Shown here: positions 7,072-13,860 of the stretch, one piece after another
Position numbering within the stretch: the first letter of the stretch is position 1
Layout of the letters: each line of letters begins with the position of its first letter
From: Candidatus Nanogingivalis gingivitcus
GTDB taxonomy: Bacteria > Patescibacteriota > Saccharimonadia > Saccharimonadales > Saccharimonadaceae
Direction of reading: 5' to 3'
DNA length: 18,652 bases
Assembly: GCF_004151455.1 (NCBI RefSeq)
Contig: NZ_PRLK01000009.1
Span: 1 to 18,652, forward strand
The notes under the pieces: generated by a model
What the model was told of the DNA's origin: nothing
Databases searched by the model: none
The model's input: only the letters and a program-made list of their open reading frames with translations
Position numbers and translations under genes: made by a program

Positions 7072-9207
7072 ATGATTGAAGCTATTAAAAATTATACCTA
7101 TAAGTCGTTTAAAAATTATTCTACTCCAGAGGAGTTCTTCAAACAGAAAAATATACTGTTTGGCTATAATGGTAGGGGAAAGAGTTCACTGTCTAAAGGG
7201 ATCGTTGAGGAATACTCTAAAAAAGATACCACGGAAGAGTCAATTCGATTTTTTAATAGAGACTATGTAAAAAATCGATTGTTATTAGATAATAGTGACT
7301 CTACTATTAAGGGAATTAAAGTTTCTTTTAGTAAAAAAGATGCAGATATCGCAAAAGAGATTGCAGAATTACAAAAACAAATAAAAGACGTTACGGAACG
7401 AAAAAAGGAAAATACTCAAAAACGGCAGGCTATTCGAGAAAAGATTAATAGTATTCACGATAATAAAAAAGGAACTGCAAATATTAATAAAAAGCAATCT
7501 AAACTTAAAGTTGAGGAAGTCATAGAACAATACTCGGCAGATTTAGAAAATGCACTAAAAGTGAACAATCGAGAGTATATTAAAAAGTTTACCGCTGACA
7601 GTGATGAGTTGGAAAAGGAGAAGGGTAGAATAACAAGGACTCAGCTTCCCAATTTGAAAATACAAGAGATCCCTACTGATGATAAAGAATTTCTATTCGA
7701 TGCTTTACAAAAAAAATATATACTGATTGGTGACATACCGACTTCTGAGGTAATTAGATGGCTGGAGAAAGGTGTCTCGTTACATGATGAATCTGACACT
7801 ATATGTAAGTTCTGTCATAATAATTTTAATCTTGAAGATGTAAAAGATTCTATTAGAAGATATAAAGAAGATTCTAAGCAGAAAGATATCTTTAGACTAG
7901 AAGGAATTAAGGAGTGTTTAGATAGTAATATAAAGAACATTGATAATGCTAAAAGAATTAAGGAGAATTTATTTGTTCTTGGATATTCTGAAGAAGAGAT
8001 AGACAAAATATTTAATTTTGATTATTTAGAATATACCACTCATCTTATAGAGGAAATTGAAAGAAAGATTCTAAATATGGATAAATCAATAGAAATAGAA
8101 GATTATATTTTAGAATTTGAAAAAGAAGTCGGTAAAAAATCCAAAGAAATTCAGGATATACATAAGAAAAAGTTAGACGAAATAAATACTTCAATCGGCA
8201 ATATTGAAAGGATTGCGAAAGGAACGATTGCAATTGCTATTGAAGAATCAAATATTTCAGAAGAATTAAAAAATATTCAAGAAAATGAAGCAGAAATTGA
8301 GGAAATTGAAAATAATAATAAAGAACTTTTAGGGAAAATACGAACTTTAGAAGAAAGTAAATCTGAATATATTGATTTTATGAATTTCTTAAACGAAGTG
8401 TTAAGTAGTTTAGGAATTCATATTACATTAAGTTTAAAGGACAATAATTATTATTTGAGACATACCCTTGAAGATTGCAATCTAACAATTGATAATGTAA
8501 GTGAGGGAGAGAAAAACCTTCTAGCATTGCTATATTTTTACTTTGAATTATATAGTGATAAAGAGCAGACAAAATTTAAGCCTGAAATTAAACTTATAAT
8601 AATCGATGACCCTATATCAAGTCTTGATGATTCTAATAAATTCTATGTTTTAGAGATAATTAAAAAAATACTGTCCGAAGAATTCCCTCAAATATTTTTA
8701 CTTACTCATTCTTGGAATGATTTTTGTCAAATTACATATGGAATAAAAACTGTGGGCACTAATTACGGAATTTTTGAAATATATAAAAATTCAAGTAACA
8801 ATTTTTATAGCGAAATACGAACTTGTCAAGGGAATATTGCTCCGTATAAGAAATTATTTCAAGAAATCTATATATTGAAAGATAAAAATACAGATGAATT
8901 GGAGCAGTGCGAGATTTATCACGCGGCTAATAGTATGAGGCGTATTTTTGAAGAATTTTTAAACTTTAAAAAACCGAATCTTCTTCCACAAAAGTCTAAT
9001 CAATCCGAAATAGAATCTCTATACTATGAAGCTACAGGAAAAACATTAGGAAACAACAAGAAGCGTAAGCTGGGAGAGCTGCTTACTTTTATAAACGTCT
9101 TGTCACACCAACCAATTAGAATGGATGGCATAGTACAAAATAGCAAAACCTTAATGCAAATCATAGAGGACATGGACAAAGTTCACTTTAATGAGATGAA
9201 AAAATAA
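7072..9207 (+). CDS. AAA_13 ABC-type ATPase, RloC/PrrC-like putative anticodon nuclease
   Basis: The 711-aa protein has an SMC/Rad50-like ABC ATPase split by long coiled coils. Walker A is GYNGRGKSS (31-39), the signature is VSEGEKN (about 475-481), Walker B and D-loop are IIIDDPISSLDD (about 508-519), and the H-loop is LLTHSW (about 542-547). In mid-coil at about 245-248 lies CKFC, a CxxC zinc hook as in RloC. The C-terminal domain carries RRIFEE (R-x3-E at about 622-627) and later LSHQP (H about 678), consistent with the Arg-Glu-His triad of PrrC/RloC nucleases; the spacing differs from PrrC, so this match is tentative. RloC-type enzymes cut tRNA anticodon loops after DNA damage or phage attack. 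It stands alone between eroded sequence and a hairpin, as a mobile defence gene might. Other AAA_13 defence ATPases are the main alternative. Confidence 0.7.
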   Translation: MIEAIKNYTYKSFKNYSTPEEFFKQKNILFGYNGRGKSSLSKGIVEEYSKKDTTEESIRFFNRDYVKNRLLLDNSDSTIKGIKVSFSKKDADIAKEIAELQKQIKDVTERKKENTQKRQAIREKINSIHDNKKGTANINKKQSKLKVEEVIEQYSADLENALKVNNREYIKKFTADSDELEKEKGRITRTQLPNLKIQEIPTDDKEFLFDALQKKYILIGDIPTSEVIRWLEKGVSLHDESDTICKFCHNNFNLEDVKDSIRRYKEDSKQKDIFRLEGIKECLDSNIKNIDNAKRIKENLFVLGYSEEEIDKIFNFDYLEYTTHLIEEIERKILNMDKSIEIEDYILEFEKEVGKKSKEIQDIHKKKLDEINTSIGNIERIAKGTIAIAIEESNISEELKNIQENEAEIEEIENNNKELLGKIRTLEESKSEYIDFMNFLNEVLSSLGIHITLSLKDNNYYLRHTLEDCNLTIDNVSEGEKNLLALLYFYFELYSDKEQTKFKPEIKLIIIDDPISSLDDSNKFYVLEIIKKILSEEFPQIFLLTHSWNDFCQITYGIKTVGTNYGIFEIYKNSSNNFYSEIRTCQGNIAPYKKLFQEIYILKDKNTDELEQCEIYHAANSMRRIFEEFLNFKKPNLLPQKSNQSEIESLYYEATGKTLGNNKKRKLGELLTFINVLSHQPIRMDGIVQNSKTLMQIIEDMDKVHFNEMKK

Positions 9208-9246
9208 GATAAAAAATTCTATGCAGTTCATAAAGATCAGTGGATA

Positions 9247-9275
9247 AACCCCAGTAACTTGAAATCACTGGGGTT
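9247..9275. terminator. strong hairpin after the AAA_13 gene
   Basis: AACCCCAGT (9247-9255) and ACTGGGGTT (9267-9275) form a perfect 9-base stem. No T-run follows on either strand, so it is either an imperfect terminator or an mRNA-stabilising hairpin 40 bases after the stop. Confidence 0.45.
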
Positions 9276-9326
9276 AAGGGGCTAGAGTTGGTTAGTTGTT
9301 GGACTGCTGGGTGAGGTGTGGGCATT

Positions 9327-9355
9327 TTGACTTTTAAAGCTTAAGTGGTTACAAT
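9327..9355 (+). promoter_or_regulatory. promoter of the DUF3048 gene
   Basis: TTGACT (9327-9332), a 17-base spacer and TACAAT (9350-9355), with a short leader containing TAGGGG before the ATG at 9372. Confidence 0.65.
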
Positions 9356-9371
9356 ATAAATAGGGGATACT

Positions 9372-10466
9372 ATGAAAAATAAAAATGCAAATAAAAGAAA
9401 AATTTTAAGTATTCATTTCAAACACAAACAAACAAAATATATTTTAATTCTATTATTTATATTGCTAGTTTTAGCAATTACTTTTCTTATTATTAATTTA
9501 AATAAGAAACAAGAAAATGCATCAGTAAATAAGCCAGCTGAGGTGAAAGTTGAAAAGAAAGAAGAGAAACTACCACCACAAAAAATATATTCTTCACTTC
9601 TAGGTATGGAACTAAAAAATAAAGAGGAATTACAAAAACCAGTATTAGGGGTAATGATAGAAAATTCTGTTCCTGCTAGACCACAATCTGGGCTTAAGGA
9701 TGCTGAAGTAGTTTTTGAGGCAGTGGCGGAGGGTGGAATTACACGCTTTTTAGCTTTATATCAACATAATACCTCTAATTTAATTGGACCAGTAAGAAGC
9801 CTCCGCTCTTATTATTTAGATTGGGTTGGTAGCTATAATGCCTCTATAGCCCATGTGGGTGGGTCTTACGACGCTTTAATTAGAGCTAGAGACGGCCATC
9901 ATAGGGACATGGATCAATTTTTTAATGACAGTACTTTTTGGCGATCTAGGGATAGATACGCCCCACATAATGTATATACTACAACTAATAATTTACACCA
10001 ATTAGCTCAAAAATATAATTGGAACAGTTCAAATTTCCAAGGTTTTTCACACCGAGACGATAATAAGGAAATTCAAAAAGATGCTAAGCAGGTAAACATT
10101 ACTATTAGTGGTTATTTATATAATTCTAGCTATAATTATAACCAAGAATGTAACTGCTACCTAAGAAACCAGGCAGGTTCACCACATTTAGATAGAGAAA
10201 AAGGTCAAATATCACCAAAAGTATTAATTGCTATGAAGATTAATAATGGTAGGGCTAGCGATGGTTACCATACTAATTATCAAACTATCGGCTCAGGGGA
10301 GGCTATAGTATTTCAAGAAGGCAAGGCCATGGCCGTAGAATGGCATAAAGATAGCGAAAATTCACCACTATATTTTAAAAAAGACGGCAAAAATTTTGAA
10401 TTCATCTCTGGTCAAAAATGGATAGTAGCTATAGGTAATTATGACGGTAATATGAGTTGGCAGTAG
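9372..10466 (+). CDS. DUF3048 (YerB-like) membrane-anchored extracellular protein
   Basis: The 364-aa protein has a basic N-terminus, one TM segment (about 23-43, YILILLFILLVLAITFLIIN) and a large extracellular part. Residues about 90-190 carry the DUF3048 signature: PVLGVMIENSVPARPQSGL, DAEVVFEAVAEGGITRFLAL and IGPVRSLRSYY. A second block at about 275-355 (ISPKVLIAMKINNG..., WHKDSENSPLYF, FISGQKWIVAIG) matches the C-terminal part. The family is known from B. subtilis YerB, usually a lipoprotein. Here a plain TM anchor replaces the lipobox. Its biochemical role is unknown; cell-envelope localisation is the only safe statement. Confidence 0.85.
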   Translation: MKNKNANKRKILSIHFKHKQTKYILILLFILLVLAITFLIINLNKKQENASVNKPAEVKVEKKEEKLPPQKIYSSLLGMELKNKEELQKPVLGVMIENSVPARPQSGLKDAEVVFEAVAEGGITRFLALYQHNTSNLIGPVRSLRSYYLDWVGSYNASIAHVGGSYDALIRARDGHHRDMDQFFNDSTFWRSRDRYAPHNVYTTTNNLHQLAQKYNWNSSNFQGFSHRDDNKEIQKDAKQVNITISGYLYNSSYNYNQECNCYLRNQAGSPHLDREKGQISPKVLIAMKINNGRASDGYHTNYQTIGSGEAIVFQEGKAMAVEWHKDSENSPLYFKKDGKNFEFISGQKWIVAIGNYDGNMSWQ

Positions 10467-10471
10467 TAATA

Positions 10472-10480
10472 TGTTATAAT
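10472..10480 (+). promoter_or_regulatory. extended -10 promoter right before the histidine kinase start
   Basis: TGTTATAAT (10472-10480) is an extended -10 element. The ATG at 10489 lies only 8 bases beyond it and no RBS is present, so a transcript starting here would be leaderless or nearly so. No good -35 is visible. Confidence 0.4.
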
Positions 10481-10488
10481 TAAGCTAT

Positions 10489-11973
10489 ATGAGTGACAAC
10501 AAAAATAAAATTAAAAAATATTGGCAAAGTATAAATAAAAAAGCATTATTATTAATTTTTTTTAGCTGGTTTGTATTTCTAACACTATTTATACTATTTT
10601 GTCTGTTTAGTAACGTAAATATAGCCAATTTTTACGCCGTATTGTTTATTGCTCTAATTTTTATTAGTATATTTTTCTTTCAATACTCTATATATACACT
10701 ATTTATTAAACCTCATAAGCAATTATTAGATATAATTATGAACCTTACTTTTAACGCTCAGGCAACTGAAACGCCTATAGAAGCAATACAAAAACATAAT
10801 AATTTCAGTGAGGTTTTAAAGTTCTTGTTAAAAGCCGATACTAGAGATATTAAAAAAACATTTAAAGCAACTATACCTAATAGTAGCATAGAATCAATTT
10901 TAGAGAAATCACCTATAGGATGGTGCATTTTAGATAAGCATGGCAAAGTAGTTAAAGCTAATGCTTCTATGCCAGATATAAATAATTTAGTATTTACAAA
11001 TCAGCCAACTATAGCCCAGTGGATTAATAATAGCAAGAAAAATGAAATAACAGCCACCAAGATATGGACAAGGATAGCTAACAATCCAATAGACGAAAAT
11101 TCAAAGCAATATTTTTATGATATTGAAGCTCATTTCAGAAAAGACTGTGAAGATATGACATTCTTAATTTTTATAGATAAAACTGAACTTTATCAAGAAG
11201 ACCAAGGAGACCTAAACTTTATTGCTTTTGCAGCCCATGAATTAAGAGGACCTATAACTATTATTCGTGGATATCTTGAAATATTAATTGCAGAAATCGG
11301 CTCAGGACTATCAAACGAGCATATTGAATTATTTGAAAGACTAACAGTATCAGCAAATAAACTTAGTGGATATGTAAATAATATTTTAAATGTATCACGA
11401 TTAGATCAAAATCGCCTATCTTTTACTATATCTGAACACAGCGTAGATGAAGCAATAAATTCTATAAAAGAAGATGTAATTTTAAGAGCTACTTCCCAAA
11501 ATAGATTAATTGAATTTGATATTCCTGAAAAAATACCAACTATAGGAACAGACCTTTCTGGGTTTAGTGAAGTTTTAACAAACTTAATTGACAATGCAAT
11601 AAAATATAGTAACGATGGAGGTTTAGTAAAAATTACTGCAGAAAGGGTTGGCAATTTTGTAAATATTAAAGTGCAAGACTGGGGGATTGGTATACCTTTA
11701 AATGTAATGCCTAACCTTTTTCAAAAATTCTACCGTAGCCATAGAAGTAGGGAGACTGTAGCTGGAACAGGTATTGGCTTGTATTTATCTCAAGCTATAG
11801 CCATTAAAATGGGCGGAGAAATATCTGTAGAAAGTACAGAAGGGGAAGGGTCAATTTTTACTTTCTCAATCCCTATATATAAATCTGTAGCAAACCAATT
11901 GCAAAATAAGGATATGAATATTATTGGACAAAGTAGTGGTGGATGGATAAGAAATCATGGAAAGGTAAAGTAG
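10489..11973 (+). CDS. membrane sensor histidine kinase
   Basis: The 494-aa kinase has two N-terminal TM helices (about 20-40 and 48-72) with almost no extracellular loop. A PAS-like domain follows at about 135-235 (SPIGWCILDKHGKVVKANAS...). The H box is AAHELRGPITII with phospho-acceptor H250; the ATPase domain has NLIDNAIKYS (N369), DWGIGI (397-402) and GTGIGLYLS (426-434). The short loop suggests it senses membrane or cytoplasmic cues. The response regulator begins 7 bases after its stop and is its obvious partner. Confidence 0.92.
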   Translation: MSDNKNKIKKYWQSINKKALLLIFFSWFVFLTLFILFCLFSNVNIANFYAVLFIALIFISIFFFQYSIYTLFIKPHKQLLDIIMNLTFNAQATETPIEAIQKHNNFSEVLKFLLKADTRDIKKTFKATIPNSSIESILEKSPIGWCILDKHGKVVKANASMPDINNLVFTNQPTIAQWINNSKKNEITATKIWTRIANNPIDENSKQYFYDIEAHFRKDCEDMTFLIFIDKTELYQEDQGDLNFIAFAAHELRGPITIIRGYLEILIAEIGSGLSNEHIELFERLTVSANKLSGYVNNILNVSRLDQNRLSFTISEHSVDEAINSIKEDVILRATSQNRLIEFDIPEKIPTIGTDLSGFSEVLTNLIDNAIKYSNDGGLVKITAERVGNFVNIKVQDWGIGIPLNVMPNLFQKFYRSHRSRETVAGTGIGLYLSQAIAIKMGGEISVESTEGEGSIFTFSIPIYKSVANQLQNKDMNIIGQSSGGWIRNHGKVK

Positions 11974-11980
11974 AAGCGTA

Positions 11981-12346
11981 ATGATTAAAAATATTTTATT
12001 AATAGAAGATGATCGTTTTATTGGCGAAATGTACGTACGTAGCTTAACAATGGCTAATTACAGCGTTGAATGGGCTGTAGATGGTAAAGACGGCCTTGTA
12101 ATGGCTAGAAATAAGCCTTATGACCTTATTATTATTGATATTATGCTACCAGAAATGAAAGGGGATGATATACTAAACGAGCTAAGAGGTAATGATGATT
12201 ATATCCCTAATACAAAAGTTTTAATTATGACCAACTACCAACAAGATGAGGAGAGCAGGAACGCTATAGCTAACCATGCTGACGGATATTTGATAAAAGC
12301 CGATATAACACCACATAAACTACTAGATATAATTAGCAAATTATAG
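11981..12346 (+). CDS. single-domain response regulator (CheY-like receiver)
   Basis: The 121-aa protein is a complete receiver domain: acidic pair E9-D10-D11, phosphorylated D53 in IIIDIMLPEMKGDD, T84 in LIMTNY and K106 in YLIKAD. There is no DNA-binding or enzymatic output domain. It must act by protein contact or as a phosphorelay intermediate. It forms an operon with the upstream kinase. Confidence 0.92.
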   Translation: MIKNILLIEDDRFIGEMYVRSLTMANYSVEWAVDGKDGLVMARNKPYDLIIIDIMLPEMKGDDILNELRGNDDYIPNTKVLIMTNYQQDEESRNAIANHADGYLIKADITPHKLLDIISKL

Positions 12347-12473
12347 AAAATGACTTTTTATTTTATTGTTTAATTTTTGTTTACTATTTAAGTTATAGTT
12401 TTGCAATATTATAGATTATACTAGTAGGAATAATAAAAAATACAAAAATTACATTTAAATTAATTACAAATAA
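12347..12473. other. AT-rich junction between chromosome and prophage
   Basis: No gene is visible. This is where transcription switches from + (host genes) to - (phage genes), so the left prophage end should lie here. I do not see a convincing attachment core or terminator for the response regulator. Confidence 0.4.
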
Positions 12474-12503
12474 AAATAAACGTATTTACAAATACGTTTA
12501 TTT
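12474..12503 (-). terminator. terminator at the end of the mini-unit
   Basis: A perfect 13-base stem (AAATAAACGTATT with AATACGTTTATTT) around loop TACA overlaps the stop codon of the cargo gene. On the minus strand it runs into TTTTTATTTG, as expected for a rho-independent terminator. Confidence 0.75.
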
Positions 12504-12912
12504 AAATATCAAAATCTTGTGTATCTTTATGATCTTTTATAATCCACGATCTACGTATGGTGTAATACGGAATTTGTAGAACAATAAAGAAAAGCCACAA
12601 AAAAGCAGTTTCATTTTTTGCAGGATTCGAAAGAACAAAAAATAATGCAAAAACAAAAGCTAATTTTAAAACATTCTTTCGCATATGCCTAATTGCTGAC
12701 TTTATTTCATAATTTTGTTTTTGTTTTAATATATCCCTTGTTTCTTCGGCTAACTTATCCCTATAGCTTTGGGGAGTGTTTGCGTTCTGTACTTCAACGG
12801 CTCTTTTTTGCACTTCGGGAGAGGCAAAAGATCTATTTTTTTCTATTTTAATATCGTTATGTAAAGGTTGAATGTTTTTATTGTAGCTATTAGTTATACG
12901 CTTATTTTCCAT
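12502..12912 (-). CDS. mini-unit cargo gene: two-TM membrane protein
   Basis: A 136-aa protein counted from the ATG at 12912; an upstream in-frame ATG at 12918 would add two residues. The N-terminal about 75 residues are polar and charged (RSFASPEVQKRAVEVQNANT, ETRDILKQKQNYEIK). Two TM helices follow (about 85-100 and 107-124, LKLAFVFALFFVLS and FLWLFFIVLQIPYY), then a short basic tail. I recognise no family. The promoter TATAAT ends at 12919, so the mRNA should start at or next to this ATG. It occupies the same slot as the unrelated cargo gene of the complete unit. Superinfection exclusion or another membrane-acting role is a guess from position and topology. Confidence 0.65.
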   Translation of the reverse strand: MENKRITNSYNKNIQPLHNDIKIEKNRSFASPEVQKRAVEVQNANTPQSYRDKLAEETRDILKQKQNYEIKSAIRHMRKNVLKLAFVFALFFVLSNPAKNETAFLWLFFIVLQIPYYTIRRSWIIKDHKDTQDFDI

Positions 12913-13021
12913 AAGCATATTATAGTTTATTTTAGTCCTTGTTGCAATCTATCGCTTAGCTGTGGAGTAGCACGCGCCTTGCAGGGCAGTCTGTTAAACT
13001 TGTTACGACCGAATACACGTT
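12911..13021. repeat. repeat A, mini-unit copy
   Basis: This copy aligns with 13751-13860. It covers the 3' end of rep and the cargo promoter. The promoter part (first 37 bases) matches 36/37; the rest is about 80% identical by eye with small indels. Confidence 0.85.
12919..12947 (-). promoter_or_regulatory. cargo promoter of the mini-unit
   Basis: On the minus strand: TTGCAA (12942-12947), 17-base spacer, TATAAT (12919-12924). It differs at one base from the promoter at 13759-13787. The ATG at 12912 is 7 bases past the -10, with no RBS. Confidence 0.75.
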
Positions 13022-13023
13022 GT
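12967..13023 (-). pseudogene. rep 3' remnant
   Basis: The minus strand encodes QRVFGRNKFNRL, matching ERVFSRNKLRKL near the Rep C-terminus, then shifts frame by one base relative to rep and runs past the old stop. Only about the last 17 codons remain; the HUH domain is gone, so this unit cannot replicate by itself. Confidence 0.75.
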
Positions 13024-13024
13024 C

Positions 13025-13078
13025 TCCATTTAAAACCAACCTTTTGTAAATAAAACAGATATTAACATTCGCCAAATT
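13025..13078. repeat. repeat B, mini-unit copy (3' end of the 54-aa gene)
   Basis: 54 bases identical to 17781-17834. On the minus strand it holds the last 15 codons of the 54-aa gene (..WRMLISVLFTKGWF, stop) and the ATG of the next gene, which then breaks off into the rep remnant. Confidence 0.9.
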
Positions 13079-13167
13079 TTATTTTTGTTCGCTTTTTGTT
13101 TAATTGGATAATGCCGACCTTTTACATATTTTCATTATCCTCCAAAAAGTTGTTAATATCTGTTTTA
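13051..13167. repeat. 17-base perfect inverted repeat around repeat C
   Basis: TAAAACAGATATTAACA (13051-13067) and its exact reverse complement (13151-13167) enclose 83 bases. The left arm belongs to repeat B. The right arm has no counterpart in the complete unit. In single-stranded phage DNA this would make a stable panhandle. Confidence 0.85.
13079..13151. repeat. repeat C, mini-unit copy, with conserved hairpin
   Basis: 73 bases matching 18202-18274 with two differences. It contains the 8-base inverted repeat GGATAATG (13106-13113)/CATTATCC (13133-13140) and, on the minus strand, a GGAGG followed by ATG at 13135. The reading frame ends after 11 codons because of one A/T change. Confidence 0.85.
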
Positions 13168-13171
13168 CTGT

Positions 13172-13360
13172 TTATAGCATCTTTAAGACCGAATATATCT
13201 TTTTATCTATAAAATAATCAATCTCTAGACCGTTTTTGAAGTGTAAAGTAATAATATGAAAATTCGTTTTATTTTTTTGTGATGTTTTAGTTTGAATAGA
13301 TAATCGGGCAAGGGTGGAAATAATATTATCTTGTGTTAAGTTAATTTGATTGTTTTGCAT
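13172..13360 (-). CDS. first gene of the mini-unit, 62 aa, diverged counterpart of the 82-aa gene
   Basis: The product begins MQNN and is charged and soluble (NFHIITLHFKNGLEIDYFID is beta-strand-like). It occupies the same position as the 82-aa gene at 18245: behind motif D, before repeat C, with the same AAAGGATAAAAA ribosome site. Weak similarity is visible (NFHIITLHFKNG against SYHVLELGLNLNG). It could be a gene V-like ssDNA-binding protein or a repressor whose type differs between the two units. I cannot decide between these. Confidence 0.55.
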   Translation of the reverse strand: MQNNQINLTQDNIISTLARLSIQTKTSQKNKTNFHIITLHFKNGLEIDYFIDKKIYSVLKML

Positions 13361-13416
13361 TTTTTTATCCTTTCAAAACAGTTTAATTGTATATTACAAT
13401 TTGATTATAACATAAC

Positions 13417-13433
13417 GTCGCACAATATACCTT
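13417..13433. promoter_or_regulatory. motif D, mini-unit copy
   Basis: GTCGCACAATATACCTT matches 16/17 bases of 18568-18584. It lies about 60 bases upstream of the first gene of its unit. Only one arm (GTC...GAC at the ends) of the palindrome seen in the other copy is kept. Confidence 0.5.
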
Positions 13434-13468
13434 GTATTGACTATTACAGAAAATATTGTAAAAAAATA

Positions 13469-13497
13469 AGTATTAACAGTTTAAAACTATTAATACT
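13469..13497. repeat. intergenic hairpin of the complete unit
   Basis: AGTATTAA (13469-13476) pairs with TTAATACT (13490-13497), and inside them AGTTT with AAACT around a single A, leaving one C/A mismatch. It lies in the main intergenic region between the cargo gene and the next unit, where filamentous phages keep packaging and complementary-strand origin hairpins. Confidence 0.5.
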
Positions 13498-13545
13498 ATA
13501 ACATAAATTTAATATTTTAAAATTGTTAATTTTACAACAAAAATT

Positions 13546-13752
13546 TTATTTTAAATAAAAAGGTAAGTGGAATGAGGCAGAAGCCAAAAAATAAAATAAT
13601 ATCCAGAAAATAATAGCTACTATAATAGGAGTTACAAGAATTAAAACTATAATTAATAACTTATTATTAATTTTAGATAATAATAAATTGTTAGCCATTA
13701 ATATTTCATTATCGGTATATTGAGAATTTTTTTTAAATTGTTCTTCATTCAT
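13546..13752 (-). CDS. cargo gene of the complete phage: small membrane protein
   Basis: 68 aa from the ATG at 13752 (an in-frame ATG at 13758 directly abuts the -10 and would lie before the transcript start). A polar N-terminal 30 residues (NEEQFKKNSQYTDNEILMAN) is followed by a long hydrophobic stretch (about 32-58, KLLIIVLILVTPIIVAIIFW) and an aromatic tail. No family recognised. It has the same promoter and position as the unrelated 136-aa cargo gene. The region 13442-13545 behind it is intergenic. Confidence 0.6.
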   Translation of the reverse strand: MNEEQFKKNSQYTDNEILMANNLLLSKINNKLLIIVLILVTPIIVAIIFWILFYFLASASFHLPFYLK

Positions 13753-13860
13753 AAGCATATTATAGTTTGTTTTAGTCCTTGTTGCAAGGTGGTCGCTTAG
13801 CCGTAGATTAGCACGCGCCTTGCAACAGTTTGCGGAGCTTGTTACGACTAAATACACGTT
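13751..13860. repeat. repeat A, complete-unit copy
   Basis: Partner of 12911-13021. It spans the cargo promoter, the short gap, and the last codons of the intact rep gene. Confidence 0.85.
13759..13787 (-). promoter_or_regulatory. cargo promoter of the complete phage
   Basis: TTGCAA (13782-13787), 17-base spacer, TATAAT (13759-13764) on the minus strand. The predicted transcript start coincides with the A of the ATG at 13752, so the mRNA should be leaderless. Confidence 0.75.

Larger units (their letters stand above)
12474..13433 (-). mobile_element. deleted phage mini-unit
   Basis: This 960-base unit is collinear with the complete phage but lacks two blocks. About 3.9 kb is missing between repeat A (rep 3' end) and repeat B (end of the 54-aa gene), and 367 bases between repeats B and C (coat protein gene). 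It retains operator-like motif D, a diverged first gene, repeats C and B, the last codons of rep and a cargo gene with its promoter. Because the first gene and cargo differ from the neighbour's, it descends from a related phage rather than a recent deletion of the adjacent copy. Confidence 0.75.

Noticed and set aside
12399..12420. dif/attL-like site near the left prophage edge
   Set aside because: Only weak resemblance to Xer sites and to motif D (about half of the positions); no duplicate at the right side within the window.
12868..13053. 61-aa plus-strand ORF over the mini-unit
   Set aside because: It runs antisense through the cargo promoter, rep remnant and repeat B; no ribosome site and no counterpart at the other copies.
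13417..13441. Motif D as XerC/XerD recombination core
   Set aside because: The arms match dif consensus at only about 6-7 of 11 positions with a wrong central spacing; an operator explains the palindrome at 18566-18593 better.
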